Source: Rhodococcus rhodochrous
Lineage (GTDB): Bacteria; Actinomycetota; Actinomycetes; Mycobacteriales; Mycobacteriaceae
Direction: 5' to 3'
NCBI RefSeq assembly: GCF_900187265.1
Contig: NZ_LT906450.1
Location: 1,727,444-1,791,443, forward strand
DNA length: 64,000 nt
The notes under the pieces are model-generated. The model did not search any database. It had not been told where the DNA came from and was given only the letters and a program-made list of their open reading frames with translations. Position numbers and translations under genes: made by a program. Below, piece by piece: positions 54,616-64,000 of the stretch (its first letter is position 1; each line of letters begins with the position of its first letter).

Positions 54616-55434
54616 TCAGGAACGGGAGTACTCCGACGCGCGGCGCACCTGCTCGCGCGTCGGAGCCACCCCCGTGTAGAGCTCGAACTGCAGCGCCGCC
54701 TGCAGCGCGATGACCTCGTCGCCCGTGATCGCCGGGATGTCGTGCTCGCGGGCGAACCGGACGAGCGGGGTGTCCGGCGGGACGGCCACGACGTCGAAGA
54801 CCGTCGCCGCTGCGGCGACGAAGTCGTGGGGGAGCGGCAGGTCGCCCGATTCGGCGCCGCCCGCCATCCCGATCGGAGTGGCGTTGACGATCAGCCCAGG
54901 GGTGACCTCGCTCGTGTCGGCGCGCCATTCGTAGCCGTACTTGCGCGCGAGCGGCCGTCCGGTGTCCTCGTTGCGCGCGACGATCGTTCCGTCGGTGAAT
55001 CCGTTGTGGCGCAGCGCCGCCGTCACCGCCTTCGCCATGCCCCCGCTGCCCACCACCGTGACCGGTAGGGCGGAGTCGACGCCGTGCTCGACGAGCAGAT
55101 CGCTCACCGCCTGATAGTCGGTGTTGTAGGCGTGCAGGACGCCGTCGTCGTTGACGATCGTGTTCACGGACTCGATGGCCCGCGCCGAATCGTGCAGCAC
55201 GTCGACGAGCGGCAGCACGGCTTCCTTGAACGGCATGGACACCCCGGCTCCGCGGATGCCCAGGCCGCGTATCCCCGCCACGGCGTCCTCGATGTTCACG
55301 GGCGCGAACGCCTTGTAGACGAAGTCGAGACCGAGTTCCTCGTAGAGGTAGTTGTGGAACCGGGTGCCGATGTTGCTGGGGCGGCCGGACATCGAGATGC
55401 ACAGCCGGGTGTCCTTGGAGATGCGCTCGAGCAT
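54616..55434 (-). CDS. Shikimate 5-dehydrogenase-like protein
   Basis: A 272-aa AroE-fold protein: SMPFKEAVLPLVD has the catalytic Lys, YNTDYQAV the second shikimate contact and VVGSGGMAKAV the NADP loop. The usual N-terminal SxS shikimate motif reads SMSGRPSNIG, so the substrate may differ. GAGGAA directly before the ATG at 55434 sets the start; an ATG 18 codons earlier is less supported. It is divergent from a crotonase. Confidence 0.83.
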   Translation of the reverse strand: MLERISKDTRLCISMSGRPSNIGTRFHNYLYEELGLDFVYKAFAPVNIEDAVAGIRGLGIRGAGVSMPFKEAVLPLVDVLHDSARAIESVNTIVNDDGVLHAYNTDYQAVSDLLVEHGVDSALPVTVVGSGGMAKAVTAALRHNGFTDGTIVARNEDTGRPLARKYGYEWRADTSEVTPGLIVNATPIGMAGGAESGDLPLPHDFVAAAATVFDVVAVPPDTPLVRFAREHDIPAITGDEVIALQAALQFELYTGVAPTREQVRRASEYSRS

Positions 55435-55463
55435 TTCCTCACCGTAGACCGGATGCACTCGGA

Positions 55464-55475
55464 AACATCGATGTT
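55464..55475. promoter_or_regulatory. 12-bp perfect palindrome between divergent genes
   Basis: AACATCGATGTT is a perfect palindrome between the shikimate-dehydrogenase-like and crotonase genes. TGTTCT also occurs at 55473-55478 and 55491-55496, 18 bp apart. Possibly operator sequence. Confidence 0.4.
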
Positions 55476-55511
55476 CTTGCTTGAGCATGCTGTTCTCATG
55501 ATTAAGAATGA

Positions 55512-55517
55512 GATACT
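55512..55517 (+). promoter_or_regulatory. -10 box for the crotonase transcript
   Basis: GATACT lies 9 nt before the ATG at 55527, so the mRNA should be leaderless or nearly so; no ribosome site is present. Confidence 0.45.
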
Positions 55518-55526
55518 GTCCGATAC

Positions 55527-56309
55527 ATGGGAGACGATCTGGGCGCAGGCGGACTGAGATTCGAACGGGAAGGCGCGATCGGCTGGTGCATCATCGATCG
55601 GCCCGCAGCACGCAACGCATTCACCCCGGCGATGTACTACGGGATCAAACGTGCGGTGCGACTGGTCAATTCCGATCCCGACCTCGCTGCCCTCGTCATC
55701 ACCGGTGTCGACGACGTCTTCGCGCCCGGCGGTGACCTCGGCGGTCGCGCCGAACCCGGCGACGATCTGCCCGAGGGCCTCTCGGGAGTGGACGTCGTCC
55801 CGTTCCTGACCATCCGCGACAGTCGCGCCCCCGTCATCTCCGCCGTCAACGGCATCTGCCAGGCCGGGGGACTGCTGGTCGCGATGATGTCCGACATCGC
55901 CGTCGCCAGCGAACGCGCGACCTTCCGTGTCCCCGAACTCCTCCGGGGCATCCCCGACGCGACCTTCGCCGCAGCACTACCCGCGCACGTCGGTCTCGCC
56001 GCCGCCCGCGACCTGCTGTTGTCGGCGCGGGTCTTCGACGCCCACGAGGCGCAGCGCCTGGGAGTCATCTCCCGCGTCGTCCCGCACGAGCAACTGCGCG
56101 AGGCCGCCCTCGAAGCCGCGCGGCAGGTCCTGCGGACCGCGCCGATCGCGCGTGCCCAGGTCAAGCGCATGCTCAACGAGCGCTACGGGCAGTTCGACTA
56201 CCAGACGATGTTCGGGGCACTCGAGACCTCGCCCGAACCCCGCGAGGGGATGCGGGCCTTCATGGAGAAGCGCGAGCCCGACTGGATCCCGCGCAACCTT
56301 CCCGCCTGA
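55527..56309 (+). CDS. Enoyl-CoA hydratase/isomerase (crotonase family)
   Basis: A 260-aa crotonase-fold enzyme. DVFAPGGDLGGR and NGICQAGGLLVAMMSDIAVAS form the oxyanion-hole segments, and FRVPELLRGIPD follows. The usual Glu pair of true hydratases is not clear, so the reaction (hydratase, isomerase, or other) is open. Neighbours suggest acyl-CoA catabolism. Confidence 0.88.
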   Translation: MGDDLGAGGLRFEREGAIGWCIIDRPAARNAFTPAMYYGIKRAVRLVNSDPDLAALVITGVDDVFAPGGDLGGRAEPGDDLPEGLSGVDVVPFLTIRDSRAPVISAVNGICQAGGLLVAMMSDIAVASERATFRVPELLRGIPDATFAAALPAHVGLAAARDLLLSARVFDAHEAQRLGVISRVVPHEQLREAALEAARQVLRTAPIARAQVKRMLNERYGQFDYQTMFGALETSPEPREGMRAFMEKREPDWIPRNLPA

Positions 56310-56341
56310 GCGGCAACACGGGCACGCTCCCCGCGACGGCA

Positions 56342-57049
56342 TCACGGGCACGACTCCGCCGCGCCCAGCAGGGCACGGTGGTCGTCGACCGTGATCGGCA
56401 ACGCGTAACGCACCGCCACGGTCAGGTACCGGCCGGCGAACCAGCAGCGGTAACCCGGAGCCGGGGGCAACCACTGCGCCGGCGTGCCGTCGCGCTTGTC
56501 GAGGTTCGCCTGCCCGTCGACGGCGACGAGGTTGTAGATGATGTCGTTCGCGAACCGGCGCCGCCGTTCGGCAGGCCATGCGGAGGCACCGAGATCCCAG
56601 GCCGCGGCGAGTGGATAGATGTGATCGATGTGCACGGCGTTCGCCGCGGCGCGCCGGAACTCCACGCGCGCCCCGGTATACGGATCGTTGAGGACCCCGC
56701 TCGTCACGACGCAGTCGTCGGTGCCGGCCCGGAAGGTGGGGGAGGAGAGGTCGCGCGCGAGGACGTTGTTGCGGGTGTCGCACCCGTCGTGCCCACCGGC
56801 GCCGGGGTGGTCGTCGGACCAGGCCGGACCGAACACACATCGCTCGCCCGCGCCGCAGCCCCGCTGATAGCCGGGCACCTTCCGGCGCTCCTCGACCACC
56901 GTCACCTGCTCGAGCAGGGCATGCACCTCGGCTCGGGCGGGGCTGCCCGGCACCGTCCCGGATCCCGGCGCGGTGCGGTCCCACAACCACGACACCGCCA
57001 CCGCGACCAGCACTGCCGCCACCCACCATGTCGCGTTCCCCCCACGCAC
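56342..57049 (-). CDS. Secreted HNH-family nuclease (DUF1524-like)
   Basis: A 235-aa protein with an N-terminal membrane segment or signal (WWVAAVLVAVAVSWLWD) and a C-terminal nuclease domain: VHIDHIYPLAAAWDLGASAW and NLVAVDGQANLDKRDGTPAQWLPP are the HNH/GmrSD-type core. Six Cys residues suggest disulfides outside the cell. It may degrade extracellular nucleic acid. Confidence 0.87.
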   Translation of the reverse strand: MRGGNATWWVAAVLVAVAVSWLWDRTAPGSGTVPGSPARAEVHALLEQVTVVEERRKVPGYQRGCGAGERCVFGPAWSDDHPGAGGHDGCDTRNNVLARDLSSPTFRAGTDDCVVTSGVLNDPYTGARVEFRRAAANAVHIDHIYPLAAAWDLGASAWPAERRRRFANDIIYNLVAVDGQANLDKRDGTPAQWLPPAPGYRCWFAGRYLTVAVRYALPITVDDHRALLGAAESCP

Positions 57050-57114
57050 GCGGCGATCCTGACATGCCCGGCCGACACGATGCTGCCGACAGGACCCTCG
57101 GGGCGGAGCGATCC

Positions 57115-57144
57115 GGAGTGAGGCGATTCGGAGTGAGGCGATTC
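57115..57144. repeat. Two 15-bp tandem repeats at a gene end
   Basis: GGAGTGAGGCGATTC occurs at 57115-57129 and 57130-57144; the second copy overlaps the stop codon of the quinone-reductase-like gene. This parallels the larger array after the aldehyde dehydrogenase. Confidence 0.95.
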
Positions 57145-58066
57145 AGGGGAGCGTGACGACGATCTTCCCGCCGGCGTGCCCGGACTCGACGAGTTCCAGG
57201 GCGGCCCCGGCTTCGGCGAGCGGGAAGGTCCGCTCGATGCGCGGCGCGAGGACACCCCGCTCGACGAACGCCGCGACCCGCTCGAACACCTCCCGGGTCC
57301 GTCGCCGCGTGATGCCCGAACCGCCCAGCTTCTCCGCGCGGGCCGGATCGGCGACACTCACGACCCGTTCCGGCGCCCGCGTCAGCGCGACCGCCCGTTC
57401 GAGCACGTCGCCACCCACGAGGTCGACGACCGCGGTCACCGCCCCGCACCGCTCGGTGATGGCCGCGACCCGCGCGTCGAATCCGTCACCGGACTCGATC
57501 CACAGTCCGCCGCACGATTCGACGAGTTCCCGTTTGCCCGCGCTCGCCACGCCGAGCACGGCGGCACCCGCGGCGTGCGCGAGTTGCGTCGTTGCCGACC
57601 CGACACCACCACCGGCCCCCAGGACAAGGACGGTGTCCGCATCGACGATCTCGAGGTGCTCGACGATGTCGAAGGCCGTTCCGGACGCGACCGGGAGGGT
57701 GGCCGCAACCTCGAACGGCACGGAGTCGGGCTTGTGCGCGGCAGCCCGCGCGTCGACGAGGGTGTACTCGGCGTAGCCGCCGTAGCCCTCCGCGGTGGCT
57801 CCGAAGACGGCATCGCCCGGCCGGAAGCGGGTGTCCGGACCGACGGCCTCCACCACACCCGAGACCTCCCGGCCGAGCACCGCCGGGAAGTGCACCGTGA
57901 CGCTGCCCGTGCGCCGTCCGGACCGCACCTTCCAGTCGGCGGGATTCACGCCCGCGGCCCGGACCGCCACGAGGAGCTGCCCCGGACCGGGTGAGGGGAC
58001 GGGGGTGTCGAACAGCTGCTGTGTCTCCGGACCGCCGTACTCCACGAAGCCGTATGCGCGTGCCAT
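57143..58066 (-). CDS. NADP-dependent quinone reductase-like (MDR) enzyme
   Basis: A 307-aa medium-chain dehydrogenase/reductase without zinc motifs. The N-terminal GroES-like fold has AGVNPADWKVRSG, and the NADP motif is LVLGAGGGVGSATTQLAH. Such enzymes reduce quinones or enones. ATG at 58066; divergent from the helicase gene by 49 nt. Confidence 0.9.
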   Translation of the reverse strand: MARAYGFVEYGGPETQQLFDTPVPSPGPGQLLVAVRAAGVNPADWKVRSGRRTGSVTVHFPAVLGREVSGVVEAVGPDTRFRPGDAVFGATAEGYGGYAEYTLVDARAAAHKPDSVPFEVAATLPVASGTAFDIVEHLEIVDADTVLVLGAGGGVGSATTQLAHAAGAAVLGVASAGKRELVESCGGLWIESGDGFDARVAAITERCGAVTAVVDLVGGDVLERAVALTRAPERVVSVADPARAEKLGGSGITRRRTREVFERVAAFVERGVLAPRIERTFPLAEAGAALELVESGHAGGKIVVTLP

Positions 58067-58115
58067 GGGACCCAGCCTGCCATCGGGGTCGGGTGCAGCT
58101 GGCACGATAGTGGGC

Positions 58116-60923
<2,808 letters not shown>

Positions 60924-61694
60924 ATGGCACGGGGCAACGTACGCCGCTACGGCACGGCCCGCCGGATCGACGGTGGCATCGAGGCGCGCACCAAGCGGGG
61001 CGCGATCGGCCGAAGCTGGTGGTCGAAGGAACTGATCTCGGCGATGGAGGAGGTCGCCGAGAAGGGGCGACTGACGCGGGGCCGTGCCTACGCGCGCGCC
61101 GGTCAGGTGATCTCCATGCGACTCGAACCCGGTGCGGCCGTCGGCGAGGTGCAGGGCAGCCAGCTCACACCGTTCACCTCGGCGGTGCGGGTGCGGACGC
61201 TCGACGAGGACGCGGTGGGTGAACTCGTGTCGCTGGTCCGCTCGTCGCCGGGCATGCTGGCGCGACTCGCGGCGGGCATCCTCCCCGAAGAGCTGGGATC
61301 CTCCCTGCTGCCGCGACGCGCGGGTGAACTCGATTTCGACTGCACGTGCCCCGACGACTCGTGGCCCTGCAAGCACGCTGCGGCCGTTGCCTACCTGCTC
61401 GCAGAACACGTCGACGACCAGCCGCTCGCGGTCCTGACCCTGCGCGGACTGGACCTCGCGACGCTGATCGGGGGTGTCGACGAAGCGGATGCCGACGACG
61501 ACGCGGCCGCGTCGCAGGACTTCTACGGTGACGACACCGAGTTGCCCGAGTTGCCCGCGGAGCGGTTCCGCCCGGCCCTCGATGACCTCGATCCGATGCT
61601 GCTGCGCCGCGCCTTGCGGGCCGGTGGAACCGACGAAGCCGTGGTGATCCGCGGGATCACCGACCTCGAGGATCTCTACCGCCGCATGCGCTGA
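60924..61694 (+). CDS. SWIM zinc-finger protein
   Basis: A 256-aa protein. The SWIM motif is FDCTCPDDSWPCKHAAAVAYL (CxC-x6-CxH) near residue 140. Such proteins pair with SNF2 helicases and probably bind nucleic acid. Start directly after the helicase stop. Confidence 0.9.
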   Translation: MARGNVRRYGTARRIDGGIEARTKRGAIGRSWWSKELISAMEEVAEKGRLTRGRAYARAGQVISMRLEPGAAVGEVQGSQLTPFTSAVRVRTLDEDAVGELVSLVRSSPGMLARLAAGILPEELGSSLLPRRAGELDFDCTCPDDSWPCKHAAAVAYLLAEHVDDQPLAVLTLRGLDLATLIGGVDEADADDDAAASQDFYGDDTELPELPAERFRPALDDLDPMLLRRALRAGGTDEAVVIRGITDLEDLYRRMR

Positions 61695-61803
61695 CCGCGA
61701 TCGGACGCCGGTGGTTGTGCCGTCCGCACCCGGGGTATGCCGCCCGATGAAGGTGACGGCTCCGGTCGCGCCGCCGACAGCACATGCCACGAGTGGAGGA
61801 TTC

Positions 61804-62355
61804 ATGCGGACACCGGAAGCACCGTCGACAGCGCGAGAGAACGCCGAACGTGCGGTCGATGCGGTCCAGGACGAGGCCGACACCTATCGGAACGGGGAGG
61901 ATCGCCCCCTCGGCGGATATGCGGTGCTCATGTCCGTCTACCTCACCACCGTCGGCACGCTCGGTGCCGTCGCGGCCAGGCGCGGGCGGGCGATGCCGAG
62001 GCCCGATGCCGGGGATCTCGTGGTCACCGCGCTCGCGAGCCACAAGATCTCCCGGATCGTGAGCAAGGCGGCGGTGACCAGCCCGGTGCGGGCACCGTTC
62101 ACGAAGTTCGACGGCCCCGGTGGTCCGGCCGAGGTGATGGAGCAGCCGCGCAAGTCGTCGCGGGTCCGTCACGCGGTCGGGGAACTGCTTGCGTGCCCCT
62201 TCTGCCTCGACCTGTGGACGGTGACGGCGCTGGTCTTCGGCCGTGTCTACGCTCCGAATCTCACACGTCTGGTGGCGGGTTCGTTCGCGGCGCTGACCGG
62301 AGCCGACTTCCTGCACCTTGCGTACGCGAAGGCGCAGCAGATGGCCGAGGGCTGA
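61804..62355 (+). CDS. DUF1360-like membrane protein
   Basis: A 183-aa protein with three or so hydrophobic segments and the conserved ACPFCLDLWTVTALVFGRVY and VVTALASHKISRIVSK motifs of the DUF1360 family. GGAGGATTC precedes the ATG. Function unknown. Confidence 0.82.
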   Translation: MRTPEAPSTARENAERAVDAVQDEADTYRNGEDRPLGGYAVLMSVYLTTVGTLGAVAARRGRAMPRPDAGDLVVTALASHKISRIVSKAAVTSPVRAPFTKFDGPGGPAEVMEQPRKSSRVRHAVGELLACPFCLDLWTVTALVFGRVYAPNLTRLVAGSFAALTGADFLHLAYAKAQQMAEG

Positions 62356-62389
62356 TCTCGACCCTCGGGTATCGACCCGGGTGCACGGA

Positions 62390-62418
62390 CCCCTCACGCG
62401 ACGATCGTTCGTGAGGGG
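62390..62418. terminator. Hairpin terminator
   Basis: CCCCTCACG (62390-62398) pairs with CGTGAGGGG (62410-62418) across 11 nt, 35 nt past the DUF1360-like stop and before mmsA. Confidence 0.65.
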
Positions 62419-62561
62419 TGCCGGCCGATCCGGTCCGGTGTGACGGTAGACATACGTGGACTTCCAACTATAGGATGAGCGAAGACTTCGGGCCTTCGCC
62501 CGTTCGCGCCGAAAATCGCACATCCCACGTCATCGCACACCAGTAAAGGACGGGATCGGAC

Positions 62562-64000
62562 ATGAGCGTTCGAGAATTGACCCACTTCGTCGGCGGACAG
62601 CACGTCGCCGGCACCTCCGGCCGCTTCGCCGACGTCTTCGCCCCCAACACCGGAGAGGTCCAGGCCCGCGTGCCGCTCGCGGCCGACTCCGAGGTCGACG
62701 CCGTCATCGCCAACGCCGCCGAGGCGCAGAAGGTGTGGGCGTCCTGGAATCCTCAGAAGCGCGTGCGCGTCCTCATGAAGTTCGTGCACCTCGTGCAGGA
62801 GAACATGGACGAACTCGCCCACCTGCTGTCGAGCGAGCACGGCAAGACCGTCCCCGACGCGAAGGGCGACATCCAGCGCGGCCTCGAGGTGATCGAGGTC
62901 GCCATCGGCGCCCCGCACCTCCTCAAGGGTGAGTACACCGAGTCCGCAGGCGGCGGCATCGACGTCTACTCGATGCGTCAGCCCCTCGGTGTCGTCGCCG
63001 GGATCACCCCGTTCAACTTCCCGGCCATGATCCCGCTGTGGAAGGCCGGTCCTGCCCTCGCCGCCGGAAATGCATTCGTGCTCAAGCCTTCCGAGCGCGA
63101 CCCCTCCGTGCCGCTCCGCCTGGCCGAGCTCTTCCTCGAGGCCGGCCTGCCCGCCGGTGTGTTCAACGTCGTCAACGGCGACAAGAGCGCCGTCGATTAC
63201 CTGCTGAACGACCCGCGCATCAAGGCGATCGGCTTCGTCGGCTCGACCCCCATCGCGCAGTACATCTACGAGACGGCCGCGAAGAACGGCAAGCGCGCAC
63301 AGTGCTTCGGTGGTGCGAAGAACCACGCGATCATCATGCCCGATGCCGACCTCGACCAGGTCGCGGACGCACTCGTCGGCGCCGCCTACGGCTCGGCCGG
63401 TGAGCGCTGCATGGCGCTGTCCGTCGCCGTCCCCGTCGGCGAGGAGACCGCGGACCGGCTCGTCGCCAAGCTCACCGAGCGCATCGCCGAACTGCGTATC
63501 GGCACCAGCTTCGACGAGAAGGCCGACTTCGGTCCGCTCGTGACCGCCGCCGCCCGCGACCGCGTGCACGGCTACATCGCCCAGGGCGTCGAGGAAGGCG
63601 CCGAGCTGGTCGTCGACGGCCGCGACTTCGTCCTCGAAGGACACGAGAACGGCTTCTTCTCCGGCGCCACCCTGTTCGACAAGGTCACCCCCGAGATGTC
63701 CATCTACAAGGAGGAGATCTTCGGCCCCGTGCTCACCGTGGTGCGTGCGCGCGACTACGAGGATGCCCTGCGCCTGCCGACCGAGCACGAGTACGGCAAC
63801 GGCGTCGCGATCTTCACCCGCGACGGCGACACCGCCCGCGACTTCGCCGCCCGCGTCGAGGTCGGCATGGTCGGCATCAACGTCCCGATCCCCGTCCCGA
63901 TCGCGTACTACACCTTCGGCGGCTGGAAGGCCTCCGGCTTCGGCGACCTCAACCAGCACGGCCCCGACGCCTTCCGCTTCTACACCAAGACCAAGACGGT
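62562..64000 (+). CDS. mmsA: Methylmalonate-semialdehyde dehydrogenase (5' part)
   Basis: The first 479 codons of a CoA-acylating aldehyde dehydrogenase that turns methylmalonate semialdehyde into propionyl-CoA in valine catabolism. The frame has no stop before the window ends. GITPFNFPAMIPLWK, FVGSTPIAQYIY and the catalytic Cys in GSAGERCMAL are the MmsA signatures; GERCM is specific to the CoA-dependent subfamily. AAAGGA and GGGATCGG lie upstream of the ATG. Valine catabolism genes usually follow. Confidence 0.93.
   Translation, partial: MSVRELTHFVGGQHVAGTSGRFADVFAPNTGEVQARVPLAADSEVDAVIANAAEAQKVWASWNPQKRVRVLMKFVHLVQENMDELAHLLSSEHGKTVPDAKGDIQRGLEVIEVAIGAPHLLKGEYTESAGGGIDVYSMRQPLGVVAGITPFNFPAMIPLWKAGPALAAGNAFVLKPSERDPSVPLRLAELFLEAGLPAGVFNVVNGDKSAVDYLLNDPRIKAIGFVGSTPIAQYIYETAAKNGKRAQCFGGAKNHAIIMPDADLDQVADALVGAAYGSAGERCMALSVAVPVGEETADRLVAKLTERIAELRIGTSFDEKADFGPLVTAAARDRVHGYIAQGVEEGAELVVDGRDFVLEGHENGFFSGATLFDKVTPEMSIYKEEIFGPVLTVVRARDYEDALRLPTEHEYGNGVAIFTRDGDTARDFAARVEVGMVGINVPIPVPIAYYTFGGWKASGFGDLNQHGPDAFRFYTKTKT

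Overview
The window is high-GC, gene-dense DNA with mostly short intergenic gaps, frequent 4-nt stop/start overlaps and frequent GTG starts (one TTG). Gene content points to a mycolic-acid actinobacterium, most likely Rhodococcus or a close relative. Several neighbour sets resemble Mycobacterium tuberculosis ones: a carbonic anhydrase like Rv1284, a TetR/ABC exporter set like Rv1217c-Rv1219c, a FadD15-like ligase, a BkdABC complex, and a HelZ helicase next to a SWIM zinc-finger protein. The genus is inferred from gene content and composition, since no rRNA is present. I found no tRNA, rRNA, CRISPR array, insertion sequence or prophage.

Layout. 1-7.5 kb: 3' part of psuG; a Nudix/winged-helix regulator divergent from an ADP-ribosylglycohydrolase with a perfect 18-bp palindrome between them; iron alcohol dehydrogenase; carbonic anhydrase; PIG-L deacetylase; EF-G-like GTPase. 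7.5-15 kb: an unusually long glutamate synthase large subunit translationally coupled to a CysJ-like diflavin reductase, with no GltD alongside. 15-20.7 kb: aldehyde dehydrogenase followed by a 27-bp tandem repeat array, an SDR without the catalytic Tyr, a chorismate-mutase-like protein, a membrane protein and a thiolase. 20.7-27.7 kb: a Wadjet-type SMC plasmid-defence operon (jetA-jetB-jetC) with a frameshift in jetA and no jetD. 27.8-34.7 kb: MarR regulator with FadD15-like ligase, MalQ, macro-domain protein, and a predicted chaperone-like protein. 34.7-41.4 kb: two esterases, a small adenylation-domain-like protein, and a TetR/ABC exporter cassette. 41.4-44.6 kb: a tight six-gene operon (zinc ribbon, sirtuin, HIT, DinB-like, S51 peptidase, GNAT-like). 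45-48 kb: proton-translocating transhydrogenase pntAA-pntAB-pntB. 48-52 kb: branched-chain keto-acid dehydrogenase (E1a, E1b, E2) divergent from an Lrp/AsnC regulator. 52-62.4 kb: thioesterase, sulfurtransferase, secreted DUF5995-like protein, shikimate-dehydrogenase-like protein, crotonase, HNH nuclease, quinone-reductase-like enzyme, HelZ helicase, SWIM protein, DUF1360-like membrane protein. 62.5-64 kb: mmsA, running off the end.

How the genes fit together. Bkd, the thioesterase, crotonase, thiolase, FadD15 and MmsA point to branched-chain amino-acid and fatty-acid catabolism. NAD(P)/ADP-ribose biology recurs: the Nudix regulator with ADP-ribosylglycohydrolase, the macro-domain protein, the sirtuin, the HIT protein and the transhydrogenase. 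The most unusual systems are the GltB plus diflavin-reductase pair, the incomplete Wadjet operon, and the Nudix-regulator/ADP-ribosylglycohydrolase switch. Convergent gene pairs are often separated by very strong palindromic terminators.
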